64,000 bases of DNA from Nereocystis luetkeana (GCA_031213475.1 JARUPZ010000019.1:1972940-2036939), one strand, 5' to 3'. Positions 51,801-62,121 are shown, numbered from the stretch's first letter. Notes: generated by a model from the letters alone, not told the origin. Made by a program: numbers and translations.

Positions 51801-53045
51801 CCCGGCGTTCGAGCCAAAGCGAACATAGTTTGAGGGAAATTTGAGGATAATGCCCGCGAGAACGAGGTCGGAAGTTCGTTCTCAGTATAATTTCGAGCTT
51901 GATTTTCGGGGCGTCGCCGTTGGGCGCGCCACCACCTCCATGGGAGGCCCAACAACCTCCCGGAATCGAATTGCCGTCGCGTTGGCCTGCGTCTGTGGTG
52001 GATCTGTGTTGCCGAGCGCTAGATTTGCCGGCATGTGTGCAGCAGTTGTGAACGGCCCAAGTAGGTCGTGCTCTCCGTTGCTTTTCGCCTGGATTCCTAT
52101 TTTTGACTGTTCGATTCTGTCTGACGGACACCTCGGCTAATTTTTTATCGAAATCGAAATATGAACTCGATTTTCGATTGCGCTTTTCGATTCTGTTTGG
52201 ATACAACACCCTTTTACTGCAATGCTGTGCCGTGCGGTGCGTCCTCCTTTGCTTTGTAGATATCCTAACAAGAAAATAATTATGTACGAGTACGTACGTG
52301 CATGTATGCATGCATGCGGCGTTCGGGTTGTTTTCCTGGATGGAGCATGGAGCTCTTGGCATTTGCAAGTCGCCTGTTCGGACCTAATGGTTTGGATCGT
52401 TTGTTGCGACCAATTCTTCCTCGTCAGCGAGCGTAGCGGCTGGAACCGCCCGCTACGCGAAGCGTCTTGTAGCCAACCCCCCCATGACCTATGACTACCC
52501 GGTACCTCTCGAGCAGCCCTATCATGCATGCTGTTGGCATGCCTTCACGTGGCGTAGTACCACCGACCCAGTCGTATGCGAGTATGCAGTCGTGTGATGC
52601 GCGGACATATTGATGCCGTACCTGTCCGAGCACCAGGTACATATCGCGTTGGCGAGTACTGGTCCGAGCTCTGTAATCGGGTACGAACTGAATACTGAAG
52701 CACCGCTTGTACTACTGCTGTACTTTTGATTGGGCCCTCTCTTGTGTCTTTCCGTTTCCTCGTAGCTCCCACTCACGTGTCGCTGTTGTCGATGCTTAGC
52801 ACCCGCCGCACAGCGTCGCTGACTTCCATGTCGTCGGTCACCTTGATACCGTAAGCCAGCCTCTCGGTCGCTAGACTCCTCTGCTGTTGCTGCTGCTGTG
52901 GTTGGAGACCAAGCTTGCACGTCTCTCCAGAGACCGACTGCAGCCGGAACACTGCTGCGACTCGGGTAGCGGCTGCGGCCGGAACCGAAGACAGAGCATT
53001 GCTCCGCACCACCGCTGCTGCGGTCCGCGTGTAGATAGCTTGCAT
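48854..53045 (-). CDS. MRPS15: Mitochondrial small-subunit ribosomal protein uS15 (three exons)
   Basis: uS15 binds the central domain of small-subunit rRNA early in assembly. Exons on the minus strand are 53045-52777, 49902-49817 and 49038-48854. Exon 1 starts MQAIYTRTAAAVVRSN, an Ala/Arg/Ser-rich leader without acidic residues, as in a mitochondrial targeting peptide; it has a CAG-coded Gln run and ends EVSDAVRRVLSIDNSDT. Exon 2 carries the hallmark QRHVGDTGSPECQ. Exon 3 reads AALTVRIDALHGLVNSTARM, then CKRGYVKLLARRRKML and AYLKRKDFEIYRR, ending LETGLR before TGA. Phases match at both GT-AG introns and the predicted precursor is 179 residues. There is no hydrophobic signal peptide, so plastid targeting is unlikely. 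The first intron (about 2.9 kb) holds a family F repeat, a family A MITE and a family C remnant. The gene is divergent from TPGS2. Confidence 0.9.
49988..50067. mobile_element. Family C-like remnant in uS15m intron 1
   Basis: TAACCGTGGACGAAAATATA and CCTTATATTACCGTCCAGAG form an imperfect inverted pair. Confidence 0.4.
50604..50709. mobile_element. Family A MITE in uS15m intron 1
   Basis: TTACGGGGGACCGTAGTTAA to TGAACTATGGTCCCCCGTAA. Close to consensus. Confidence 0.85.
50900..52480. repeat. Dispersed repeat family F, copy 3 (inverted, with insertion)
   Basis: The order is reversed relative to copies 1 and 2: GGGTGGTACATCCCTGGCAT near 50920, GGGTTGTTTTCCTGGATGGA near 52330, TAGCGGCTGGAACCGCCCGC near 52430. 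About 51435-52205 is extra and is bounded by inverted AACAGAATCGAAA / TTTCGATTCTGTT sequences, suggesting a later insertion. It fills much of uS15m intron 1. Confidence 0.55.
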
Positions 53046-54065
53046 CGTGAAACAGTGTCTACCCCCGGCAGCAGAGTACCTGAGCAGAGCTGCTCAAGCT
53101 GGCTGCCCTGTCTGCCGGAACCCTCTCCCCGTCCCGTATCCCGCCTTCAATATGTCAATGAAACCTCGCGATCAACGAACAACAAACAAGCAACACCGCA
53201 ACCAAGATCTTTCGCTGGTGCATCTCGCGAGGAGCTCGGGCTATGAGCACCATGAACGAGGTACGATACCCAGGACCTGATTCAGACCAAGATCAATGCA
53301 GCTGCACGTCGAGCTCCACGTGTGAAATCCCGTATCGGGTGCCGCCTGCCTTTCGTCACTGCCAAACAAAGTTTTTTATTCCCTGATGTTTTGAAGTTTA
53401 AACCCTTGCGTCGGACAGATCATGATCTAGATCATCTACTGTAGCTCCTCACCTACCCGCCGTTCTGAGATATTGTGCAGGATCTGCAAAGTAATACAGA
53501 TCCAGCCCAGGAAATGTGTGCTAGATCAGGCAGACTACACGGCTCGCACCCGGTGAAATGAGCCAGATCATACCGATCAGGAACCTATCTCATCTCTGAA
53601 AGACCTAGATCATCAGGTGGGAATCGATCATCTGTACGACAGATTGTTTCTCCTAGATTTTGCTTTTTTTTTTTTTTTTTTCTCTTTCGATTTGTCTACC
53701 TTGTTTTTGTTTTCTCTTTGATTGTTTCTTTTCGTTTCACTATTTCATAGATTACGTCTGTCGTGCCTGTCGTATCTAGTATGATGACATGGCTTTGCAT
53801 TGCCCACTGCAGTGCACACTGCACACGTGGCAACGTAGTATCTCCGTGGCGTAGCTTTGTGACCACAGAACTTGTATCTCTTCTAGGATTGAAGAATCGG
53901 CACGGACACTGGTTGTGCTGGATGTCGACGGGTAGAAAGAACGGTTTAATGTGAAGAACACACACACACACACACACACACAAGGGTCCAAGCTGTGAAT
54001 CCCTTTATTTTTGAATCACGAAGTCATCTTCTTTTTACAACTTCCAGCAGGGCAACCGAGACGTA
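53046..54065. promoter_or_regulatory. Divergent intergenic region between uS15m and TPGS2
   Basis: About 1 kb separates the two start codons, which face away from each other. It holds no MITE of families A-C, but has a GATC-rich stretch (53415-53645), a T run, and a (CA)n tract at 53959-53982. A shared promoter is possible; no TATA box or other defined element is claimed. Confidence 0.4.
53415..53645. other. GATC-rich stretch
   Basis: Many overlapping AGATCATGATCTAGATCATC-like words; similar words occur at 6430-6520 and 29480-29590. The meaning is unknown. Confidence 0.5.
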
Positions 54066-57000
54066 ATGGCTCGTCTCGGATTCGACTTGCTCGACCACCT
54101 GGAGGCCATGCGCAGCAAGGGGGTTCGAAACATCGAGATGGACCAATGCATCCAGGCGTCGTCGGCATCTTTGCGAACGTGGGAGGACAGCAACTATCCT
54201 TACAGGCGAGATACGATACATTTCGGAAACAAGCACGCACCTACCTGGCACCGCCGTAGGTACGTACCAGGTATAAAAATAACTCAGTACCAGTATATAT
54301 TCAAGAGACATATATTCCACGCAACGGCTACACAAGACAGCCGACGGACCTGCACTTACTTGGTTGAGCATGCAACGCGCAAGGCACCGATTCCGACGAG
54401 CCGGTCACAACCAATACCTTACCTTACCTTTCCCTGGAAAAAAATCTACTTACTTTGCTGAAGTTCTCGCGACAGCAGTGTTGCTGGAAGATTCCCAAGA
54501 CAATGACGAAAAATGGATACAAAAAAAAAAGTTGGAGTTCGCTTTGCATTTTTTTTGTCATGTAGCATCGTCGGACTATTAATAGCGTCGCCACAGGCTC
54601 TCCGCCGCGTCCACTGCGGACGCTAACCGAAGGGGCCTCGCTGATACAGAGATACAGAGAGAGAGAGAGAGAGATCGCCGCTTGGGCTTGGTCGAATCGG
54701 AAGCGCGGCGGCTGCGGGAGAGGTGTGGCGGCCGGCTGGTGGCCAAGCTGGTGACGGCCACAGCAGCAGCAGCAGCAGCAGCAGGAGCAGCAGCAGCAGC
54801 AGCAGCAGCAGTAGCAACCCCCCCCCCCCGCCCCCCGAAAAAAAACGTTACCAAATGTGAAGTTGCGCGCCTCATGGACAGTCAGCTGTCCAATCGAGTA
54901 AACGCGGCCGTAAGAACTTCGTAGGGACGACGGATGGAAATCCGATGGAAATGCGTGGTTTATTACAGCGATTTCAAAACGGGCTCCCCGAAAACCCATG
55001 AAGAGAGTACTCGAGGCGAGGAACATTTTGCTTTTTCACTAAAATGACGTGTCCCAAACGCTCACCATGACTATTAATAGTAAGCCTGAAAGCGCGAGAG
55101 AGTGAGTTAACAACATTCGATGGAAAGAGACGAGCAACGAAAGTGCTGAAACCTGTGCGCGACAAAAATAAAGGCACTCACGTACCGGGGGGGAGAAGGG
55201 AAGACACCTGTGACAACGGCTTGCCCAGAAGCTGGAACGTAAAAATGATCATAAAAACTACAAAAAAAAAAAAAAAAAAAACAGCAGCCGTGTCTGATGT
55301 GGCATGGATGGTGGCGCTAACGGGGGTGTACGAGAATTCTCCTCGCTTCCGTTCCCAGTTGCCTCGGGCCTCGAAGTTTTTTTTAATTTGCACATACCTG
55401 GGTGTCCCTGGGTACCTTGCACCTGCGGTATGCTACCTTGGTACCAGGAACCGGTACAGGATGTATTGTCAAGGCCAGCTGTACCCGTGGGTGATAGTTT
55501 ATGTACGGCTGTTGTTCTTGGCACGGAGAGCGCGTGTAGCGCTCACAAACACGACAAAGCCGCCACGGCCGGATGATTGCATATTTCGACGCCTTTTCTG
55601 TCGCGTGCACCCCCACCCCCCTCCCTCGGCACCAGACTTCCCGCAGATATCCGCGCCTTCCTCAAAACGTCCGACGGCTTTTCGCTGTCGTGGAGCGCCA
55701 AGCACCAAGACGCAGAAGGAGGCGGGGGCGGGGGTAGGAGCGGTCGGGAGGCCGTGATCGGAAGAATACGCATCGACCGCCTCTCTGCGATCAAGCGCGT
55801 GCCGCTCGACGCAGACGATCTCCGCGACATGGCCTTCTCCCGCGCCCGAGCCTCCGCGGGAGCTGGCACCGGCGCCGCAGGCGCCGCCAAAACGAAACCA
55901 CTGCGACGTCCATCCCCCCCCTCCTCTTCCCCCCCATCTCCTGATGATGTCCATCAAGCGCGGGGACGTGGCAACAATAGCTCGGCGGGGAACGGTGGCC
56001 GCGCGGAAGTACAGGCACCCGCGTATGCGTCTGAAAAATACGTTGCCCACGATGGCAGCGGCGGCGGCAGCGGCGGCGGGGGCGGAAGCGGGGGTGGAGG
56101 CGGGGCGTACGGCATCGCTGCGTTTTCTCTCGATTCCTCCTGCGAGGTGGGCAGGGTGGCGCTGGTTTACGGCGGTGCCCCAACGGGTGGCGATACTGCT
56201 CGGCGCGGCGGCCTCGGCATCGGCGGCAAAAATCGGGGGAGTGAAGGGAAAGGGGCCTCGGTCGCGGAGCTGGCGAGCCCGGAGGTTTGGTTACAGGACG
56301 CGACTTGCAGGTGAGCAGTTTGTTGCAGGACGACCGTGCGTGCTGCCACGCAGAAGGCTTCACACAACGTAGTCGGCGTGTTTTCGTCAAAAGGAACGAG
56401 TGAAAACACCCGCCGGGCTACTCAGCCTTCTTAATACTACTGCGAAAAGTACATCCCCACCCCACCCAATCACAAGTGATTTGTCCCCAAAAACGAGGGT
56501 GCAGTCGGAAAAGGGGTTAAGCCACCGTCCCCTACTACCCCAACAGGCGCTTCTTTCTGACGAACCGAAACGGCGGTCGTTCGGATGGCACCGCTTCATC
56601 CTGCTGAGGTCACGGGGGCTGCACCGCTTGTAGTTTTGCGAGCCATCCGGCATACCCCAGCTGCTTGCCCCCCGAGAGTCAGGGCCAAAGATAATTTTCC
56701 CCTGTCGCCACGACCTCGGTACAACCGCAGGCGACCGCAACGAGTGCGGCTGCGCGCTCCGTGAACACAGACAGGTCTGATGTTTACCGTTGCAAACTTC
56801 ATCTCGCGCCGCCATCCGTCAACGGTCAACAGCTGTAGCGGCACGAGGGGTAGTGTCGGATCGGGGCCTGCATTCTGAGCGCGAGCGTACCGTACGGTAC
56901 TTCCCACTCACCGATCTTACGATGAGCGCGGTCGGTGTCGGTGCCGTGATGTTTTTTTTCTTTCAAAGAACCAACACTCTTAGTGTTAGTATGTGTGTTA

Positions 57001-57891
57001 CTACTGTGCTGTAGTGACACTAACTGAAAGGTAATTCCGCCGCTCGCCCGCAACTAAAAGTACCCCTACAGATCCCGCCTATCTATGGCGAGAAACTCCC
57101 CAGAAATGTGTTGATGTATCCAGCCAGGGTCAACCTAAATCATATTGTTGCCTACACCCAACTAACATGAATGCAATCGATACGGTGTTGCGTTATTTGC
57201 TCGTCGCCGACCAAAAACAAAAAAGGTGGCACTTTCTTGCTGACAGCTTCACGAGCTACTTCCGGATGATGCTAGTCCACCTCGGGGTACTAGGGTGGCA
57301 GCAGGCGTTTTCGCCCGTCGGTCTGAGTCCAAGCACGGAGCAGGTGCGTCTTGCACACAGCAGCATACTTGTACTTGGTGTATATAATACACAGTAGGGT
57401 CATGGGCTATATAAATGTGAGACTCATTATGTCATCGTAGTAGCTGGCTGCTGCCACCACCGCCACCGAAGGGAAGTAGACTGGCTCATACACTACACCA
57501 GCATTCGGTTCCCTTCCGCTCAACGTCCAAGCTCCTCGAATCCAACATACCAGGTACATTCGAACGACTTCCGTCCCCTTTTTTTGTTTTTGTTCCAAAA
57601 TTTAGACAGTGGGAAAAAATTGCCTCTATGTTTCTCTCTGCCGCACTGATATCAAGCTCTCCCTGAGCTGTGGCTGTTGTCGCTGTTCTGTACGCTCGTT
57701 TTTTTCTTTTCTTTCAGTGTATGCGACTATACTGTCCGGACAGGCTCCTGTTCGACCAGCTGGAGTGGCAGAAAGAGAGGGCCAAGGCACACGCGGCGAA
57801 GGAGGATGCCAACAGCAGCAACAGCGGACACCAGGCTGGAAGCGGACCGCAGGCGCGGCATCAACCGACGGCGCTGCGAAGACACCGTTAA
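54066..57891 (+). CDS. TPGS2: Tubulin polyglutamylase complex subunit 2 (four exons)
   Basis: TPGS2 is a non-catalytic subunit of the TTLL1 polyglutamylase complex, which modifies tubulin tails in cilia and basal bodies. Exons: 54066-54205, 55636-56310, 57226-57343, 57718-57891. Exon 1 gives MARLGFDLLDHLEAMRSKGV and SLRTWEDSNYPY. Exon 2 gives LPADIRAFLKTSDGFSLSW (SMI1/KNR4-like fold), IGRIRIDRLSAIK, FSLDSSCEVGRVALVYGG and SPEVWLQDATC. Exon 3 gives RWHFLADSFTSYFRMMLVHL and GWQQAFSPVGLSPSTEQ. Exon 4 gives CMRLYCPDRLLFDQL and a polar tail. Joins keep the spacing of animal TPGS2, including EVWLQDATCRWHF against EIWFLDRALYWHF. Predicted length is 368 residues, longer than the roughly 300 of animals because of a Gly/Ala/Pro/Ser insert in exon 2. 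Intron 1 requires a GC donor (CAG/GCGAGA). An upstream exon is possible, since the frame stays open to an AG at 54047-54050. Confidence 0.9.
54655..54675. repeat. (GA)n tract in TPGS2 intron 1
   Basis: About ten GA units; an AGC-rich tract follows at 54764-54812. Confidence 0.85.
55085..55240 (+). mobile_element. Family G SINE body in TPGS2 intron 1
   Basis: AAAGCGCGAGAGAGTGAG, ACATTCGATGGAAAGAGACG, AATAAAGGCACTCACGTACC and ACGGCTTGCCCAGAAG match the copy at 45080-45265. The tRNA-like head is absent. Confidence 0.6.
56471..56518. mobile_element. Family B MITE, half copy, in TPGS2 intron 2
   Basis: AAGTGATTTGTCCCCAAAAA to GTCGGAAAAGGGGTTAA. The left half is missing. Confidence 0.55.
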
Positions 57892-58357
57892 CCCCGCCTC
57901 TGTTACGCGTTTGATGCCACCAGGCAAAAACGGGCGAACAACACCATAACAGCAGTAGCTTAGAAGTCGATTGCTCGTAAGTACCAGCAGTAAAGACGGG
58001 ATCGATTCACAGACGGCGCGAAACTGTTACCGGCGGCTCTCGATCACGATGGGTTTTCGAGCTTGGGCGTGTGTATATAAGCGGTGCGCACACGGGCCGG
58101 CGCGCGCGGGCTGCTACCCGCTGCCTTGGCCCTCCCCACGACTTTCTGTGCCGTGACCCCACCATTGTCGCCCCCCTTCCTCGCGTGCCTCTCACATGCC
58201 GTGGGGCTAGGCTCGGCTGCGGTGCGGAGCGTGCCGCCACTCACCGCTCGACAGTCCTCGTAAAATGTTGCGCCAGGTTAGGCGTAGAGCACGTAATGAG
58301 GGGATGGATGTCTTGGCTACAAATAGTCAGGGGGGGGCGCGTTCCGTATTAGTCTCT

Positions 58358-58759
58358 CTAGAATCTTCCTAGCTCATTGTGGGATGCAGAATGCGCGGAC
58401 AAGCCCGAAAGTGGGGCCAAGTTCCAGAGGAGGGGACAGGTGAAGGATTGCCGCGTAGCAGCGGCGACCCCTTCTCCGAATCGAATAATATCATGACCAA
58501 CAGCGAGAGATCGTGCAGTTTTCGCCGCAGAAAACTCGGCGTTGATGGCCGTGGAGTTGATGTGGGTTTCGGTCAGTTCTTCCACCGTACTTGATGACAT
58601 CTTCACATTAGTAGCCCAATTGCCTGAAATGTATCCCATGGTCACTACAAATACATTTCTCCCAGGGGTCACACCCACACGAATCAGCCGCGACGCCCCC
58701 CGCCACACTCCGAGGGGTTCAAAACCTTCCATCGGTAGACACTCTTCCCCTGAGAGCAC
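58358..58759 (-). CDS. Unidentified open frame, 133 codons
   Basis: The frame opens MLSGEECLPMEGFEPLGVW and includes VTPGRNVFVVTMGYISGN and EELTETHINSTAINAEFSAA. The residue mix is normal and not low-complexity. No domain is recognised. A similar opening (M-SGEE-LM) occurs in another minus frame ending at 59473, so both may be remnants of one repeated element. No splice sites or promoter were seen. Confidence 0.2.
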   Translation of the reverse strand: MLSGEECLPMEGFEPLGVWRGASRLIRVGVTPGRNVFVVTMGYISGNWATNVKMSSSTVEELTETHINSTAINAEFSAAKTARSLAVGHDIIRFGEGVAAATRQSFTCPLLWNLAPLSGLSAHSASHNELGRF

Positions 58760-59465
58760 CGCGTTCTAGTTGCTGAAGCCGTTGGGTTGGCCCGTCGGAG
58801 TTGACTGCTGCCGAAGAGGGCACCACGGGATTGTCTCAAACAGTCAGGCCCGCTAAGGGTCATTCTTATCGGATAGCTTAATAATTGTCCAAATTTTCGA
58901 CATTTTTTTCGCGCAATTTTTCAATCTTCCATATTTTCCTTGTTTTTTTTTTTCCAAATATTGGAATGTTAACGAACTTGATATTTTTGGTTCTGGAGAA
59001 TTTCACGACTAGTGACAGAACGCCTCCGTGTATTGATACATACCTTCAATTATTTCCAGACATTGGAAATTATGGAAAAAACGCTCTCCGATAACAATGA
59101 ACCTAAGCCCTGTCTCGAGCGGGCAGGTCCGTCAGACTCGCAGCCACCACAAGGCCGTGTGGAGATTAAAACGGTGGCGAGATCGAAGGAGAGACGACAA
59201 CGAGAGGCACCACCCGCAACAGCAGTGCAGTAGGGTGATACCGCTATACCGGGTGCATGACATTATGCTTGGCGCCGCGAGGGCGGGCGATTTGCTCAAA
59301 GAGTGTTGAGTCCATGTAGGAAAACATTTGACCACCATCCGGCACCACCGTGTGCTAAGCTCCGACCGCCCTGGAAAAATCTCACAGTCTGATTTATCCT
59401 GAAGAAGCCGAACCGAACCGAACGATCGCAACTGGCTTGCCTCCATTAAAGACCCTTCCTCCCCG

Positions 59466-59526
59466 CTATGCATGGGTCTATGTTCATACGACTACGGCCA
59501 TGCATTATATGAGTACCCCCCCCCTC
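59466..59526 (+). mobile_element. Family D retroposon, short 3' fragment
   Basis: GGGTCTATGTTCATACGACT, CGGCCATGCATTATATGAGT, AC and C. Confidence 0.55.
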
Positions 59527-59770
59527 CCCCTATTTTTTTAGGTTGGGTTGGCGTCGGTTGGCAACGACACTGTAAAACATGCCGCTCACTACGTGAGCTA
59601 GACAACCAGGGTACCGTTTTTTTTGTTTTGTTTTTCTTGGCGGTCGCCCACAGCTGGTTGTCGAGTTAGATCATTTGTGCGAGGTAAAGAACCTTTACTC
59701 CGCACAATTGGGAATGATCGTATCACGTAGTGTTCAAGGTAAGGCACCCAAGAGGCAGTTACATAGTACT

Positions 59771-60068
59771 CCCATTGCTGTCTCTGGAAATGCCTACACC
59801 GGAAATTAAATCAACTCATTGAAGCTGTAGTCCATATGCAAGTCCGCCTCAAAAGCGGTTCTTAGTAGGATGCAGCTCACCCTTCATGCGACTCGCCAGA
59901 CACCTCACGGCGCTTCGCGCTTGGTGCAAGCAATGTCTGCCTGGTCGGTGAAAACCCGACATGCTCCGTCCCGGCATTGTAGGGATGCGGGGGTCTATGG
60001 TCATACGACTACGGCCATGCATGAGATCGAGTATATCTCTCCTATCGAGTACACTCCCCCCCCCCCCC
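59771..60068 (+). mobile_element. Family D SINE-like retroposon, full length
   Basis: The best-preserved copy: CATTGCTGTCTCTGGAAATG at the 5' side, GGATGCAGCTCACCCTTCAT in the middle and CCTATCGAGTACACT plus C at the end. No open frame of note. Its 3' end is shared with family E. Confidence 0.85.
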
Positions 60069-60411
60069 AAGCATAGCATGAGTACACCCCCCCAGATCCC
60101 CTGCCTGTCCACGCTCCCACACACTCGGCATCCCCTCCCTTCTAGCTTAGGCCTGCCTGTCTGACCGACTGCTGTCTCATCTCTGCGCTCGTATCTCGCT
60201 CGTATTGTTGCTGAGGTTGTTGTTCTCGCGCTACCTTGAATACAGAAACTCGCCGCCGAAATCTAGCCCGGGGCAATCCGCAAAAACAAGCGGCAGTAAT
60301 TGTGGAACGTATATGTACACTGCCGGCCCTCTCACACCGAAGAGCCCGAAAAAGAAACTCAGCCTGTCGTTTCCGGGGAAATATCTAATTCGGGAGTCGT
60401 TTTTACTTTAA

Positions 60412-60501
60412 TCCTTTTAGAACCGCAGTCCCGCTTTGGGGACAAATCATACAAATATTTGTATGATTTGTCCCCAAAGCGGGACTGCGGTTCTAAAAGG
60501 G
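60412..60501. mobile_element. Family B MITE, almost perfect 45-bp palindrome
   Basis: TCCTTTTAGAACCGCAGTCC on the left and its inverse on the right meet at AAATATTT with essentially no loop. TTAA flanks both sides (60408-60411, 60502-60505). This looks like the youngest copy of the family here. Confidence 0.85.
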
Positions 60502-60699
60502 TTAAAAGTTGTACTGAAGTTAGTTTGGAACACACCCCTTCCCGGGCAATACACATAGTTTGGGCCATTATCCCCGTTTCCTATCGGAGGGCCGGTATCG
60601 TATGGGTGTTAATAACATTAATTACAAGTGTCAGAAAGAGAGGCGTTACCCATAAGGGCTGCGACATACAAGAAATATATATTCCACAGTCTGGCGCCG

Positions 60700-60927
60700 T
60701 TACAGCTCCTTGTGGTTGTACCGCATCCCGCCCAGCTCCTTAACCTCTTTCTCCAGCGCCCTCTCCGAACAAAAAAGGTACAAGGAAGTGCCCCACGCCA
60801 CCGCGGGCCCCAGGGGCATCCAGTAGAAAAGAGGGTTGGTCACCCCAAAACGCCGAAACACCGCGAGCCACGAAAAGAGGCTAGTCCACAACACTAATAT
60901 GCCCGGCAGGATATACCACTTCTCCCC
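60700..60927 (-). CDS. Last exon of an unidentified membrane protein
   Basis: The minus strand reads in phase 0 from an acceptor (GCTCATAG at 60928 onward) to a TAA at 60700-60702, giving 75 residues. It opens GEKWYILPGILVLWTSLFSW and includes FRRFGVTNPLFYWMPLGPAV, AWGTSLYLFC and the C-terminus EVKELGGMRYNHKEL. Two hydrophobic stretches, around ILPGILVLWTSLFSWLAVF and YWMPLGPAVAWGTSLYLF, suggest two membrane passes with a charged tail. The composition is normal, unlike the repeats nearby. There is no credible ATG at the start, so upstream exons must lie at higher coordinates; none was identified. The family is not recognised. The gene converges on TPGS2. Confidence 0.45.
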   Translation of the reverse strand, partial: GEKWYILPGILVLWTSLFSWLAVFRRFGVTNPLFYWMPLGPAVAWGTSLYLFCSERALEKEVKELGGMRYNHKEL

Positions 60928-61500
60928 CTATGAGCAGCATCCGAAAATGCCGATTGTGTAGGGAGGCGCGAGCGGGGAGGGAGGGAGGGAGGGAGTGGGG
61001 GGGGATCGATCAGCGGCAAGCATATCGGTTGACGGTCGACTTTTTTTTCTACCCATCAAGACCTCTTTGCACTCACTATACTACAGTAATTGTAGCGGTG
61101 ACCTCTACCCGTCAAGGGGCGAGGGTGCCGGCAACCGACATGTTTTGGTCAGCGGTGTGTCATATAACCTAAATACGTGTAACCAGGTAGGATTGATTCA
61201 CTGATAGTAGTGCATGTCTTTCCCTGAGATAGTGATTTCGGGCCGCCGCTGTTCGGTGCTAGCAGTTGCCTCTTGTGCCCCGCCCTGCGCGGAGCGAAGA
61301 GGCGGGACCGTATGCACCTTTGAGATTCTCCATGAGCGTGTACCCCTGCGCATGAGGACCACTAATAAATGCCGCCACGGATCTATGCAACAATCTGTCC
61401 GAGGGCGATCCAGGGCTCTCGGTACGAAAGCCCCGCCTCGCGTCTACCATGAAAATATCTCGGAGTTGTTTTTTCGAGCGTTCAACTTGCATACAAACAT

Positions 61501-61652
61501 ATGAGCGAGCACATATTTTATGTTGTAGGTACGTCTGAGGATGATGATGATGATGATGAAGATGATGATATGGCCACATTAGCTCCTTTCCCTGAAATCC
61601 TGGCTGTGGCCACAAAGCAGGCTGAAACAAAAATGCTTATCGCAAGCAAGTA
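61501..61652 (+). CDS. Possible acidic coding exon, unidentified
   Basis: A + strand frame reads a run of Asp/Glu (EDDDDDDEDDD) and then MATLAPFPEILAVATKQAET and KMLIASK before a possible donor (GCAA/GTACCT). An acceptor-like TTGTAG lies just before the acidic run. The post-acidic part looks like an amphipathic helix rather than repeat translation. The GAT trinucleotide run could equally be a microsatellite. There is no homology by eye and no neighbouring exon found. Confidence 0.2.
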
Positions 61653-61945
61653 CCTGGCACGAAATAGTGCGGACGGCAGTACCAGTACTCACGGGGAAAC
61701 GATACTATTAATAACGAGCTGTGGTATACCATCCCGTGTATCACTTGCAACGTCATAATACCAGGACCATTTCCATGATATTTTATGTGCACCCGAAAAC
61801 AAAAACAAAAAAAATGAAAAAGAAAAACACGACGGGGATTATAAAAAAAAAAAACACAAAAGATGGGGAAAAAAAGGAAAAATAACAAGGAAGAAAAACG
61901 AAGCGAACATGCGCTCAGAGCGCAGGCCGAGTCCCGAGGACAAGG

Positions 61946-62061
61946 TTGCTGTTTGCTGGTATGATCAGTCCTAGGATACGCCCAGCCGATGGGCCAACAT
62001 AAGGCTGTTTGCTGGTATGATCAGTCCTAGGATACGTTCAGCCGATGGGCCAACATGAGGA
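61946..62061. repeat. Two-copy tandem repeat, about 61 bp
   Basis: CTGTTTGCTGGTATGATCAG, TCCTAGGATACG and CAGCCGATGGGCCAACAT occur twice. Confidence 0.9.
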
Positions 62062-62121
62062 CGTCACAAGGAAACCAGATGGAAGGCAACAAGACAAAAA
62101 GAGGGTAGAGACAAAAAGCTA

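Larger units (their letters stand above)
57892..60411. other. Region downstream of TPGS2
   Basis: It holds the unidentified minus frame at 58358-58759, a short A+T-rich segment (58860-59060), and two family D copies. The remainder is featureless. Confidence 0.4.
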
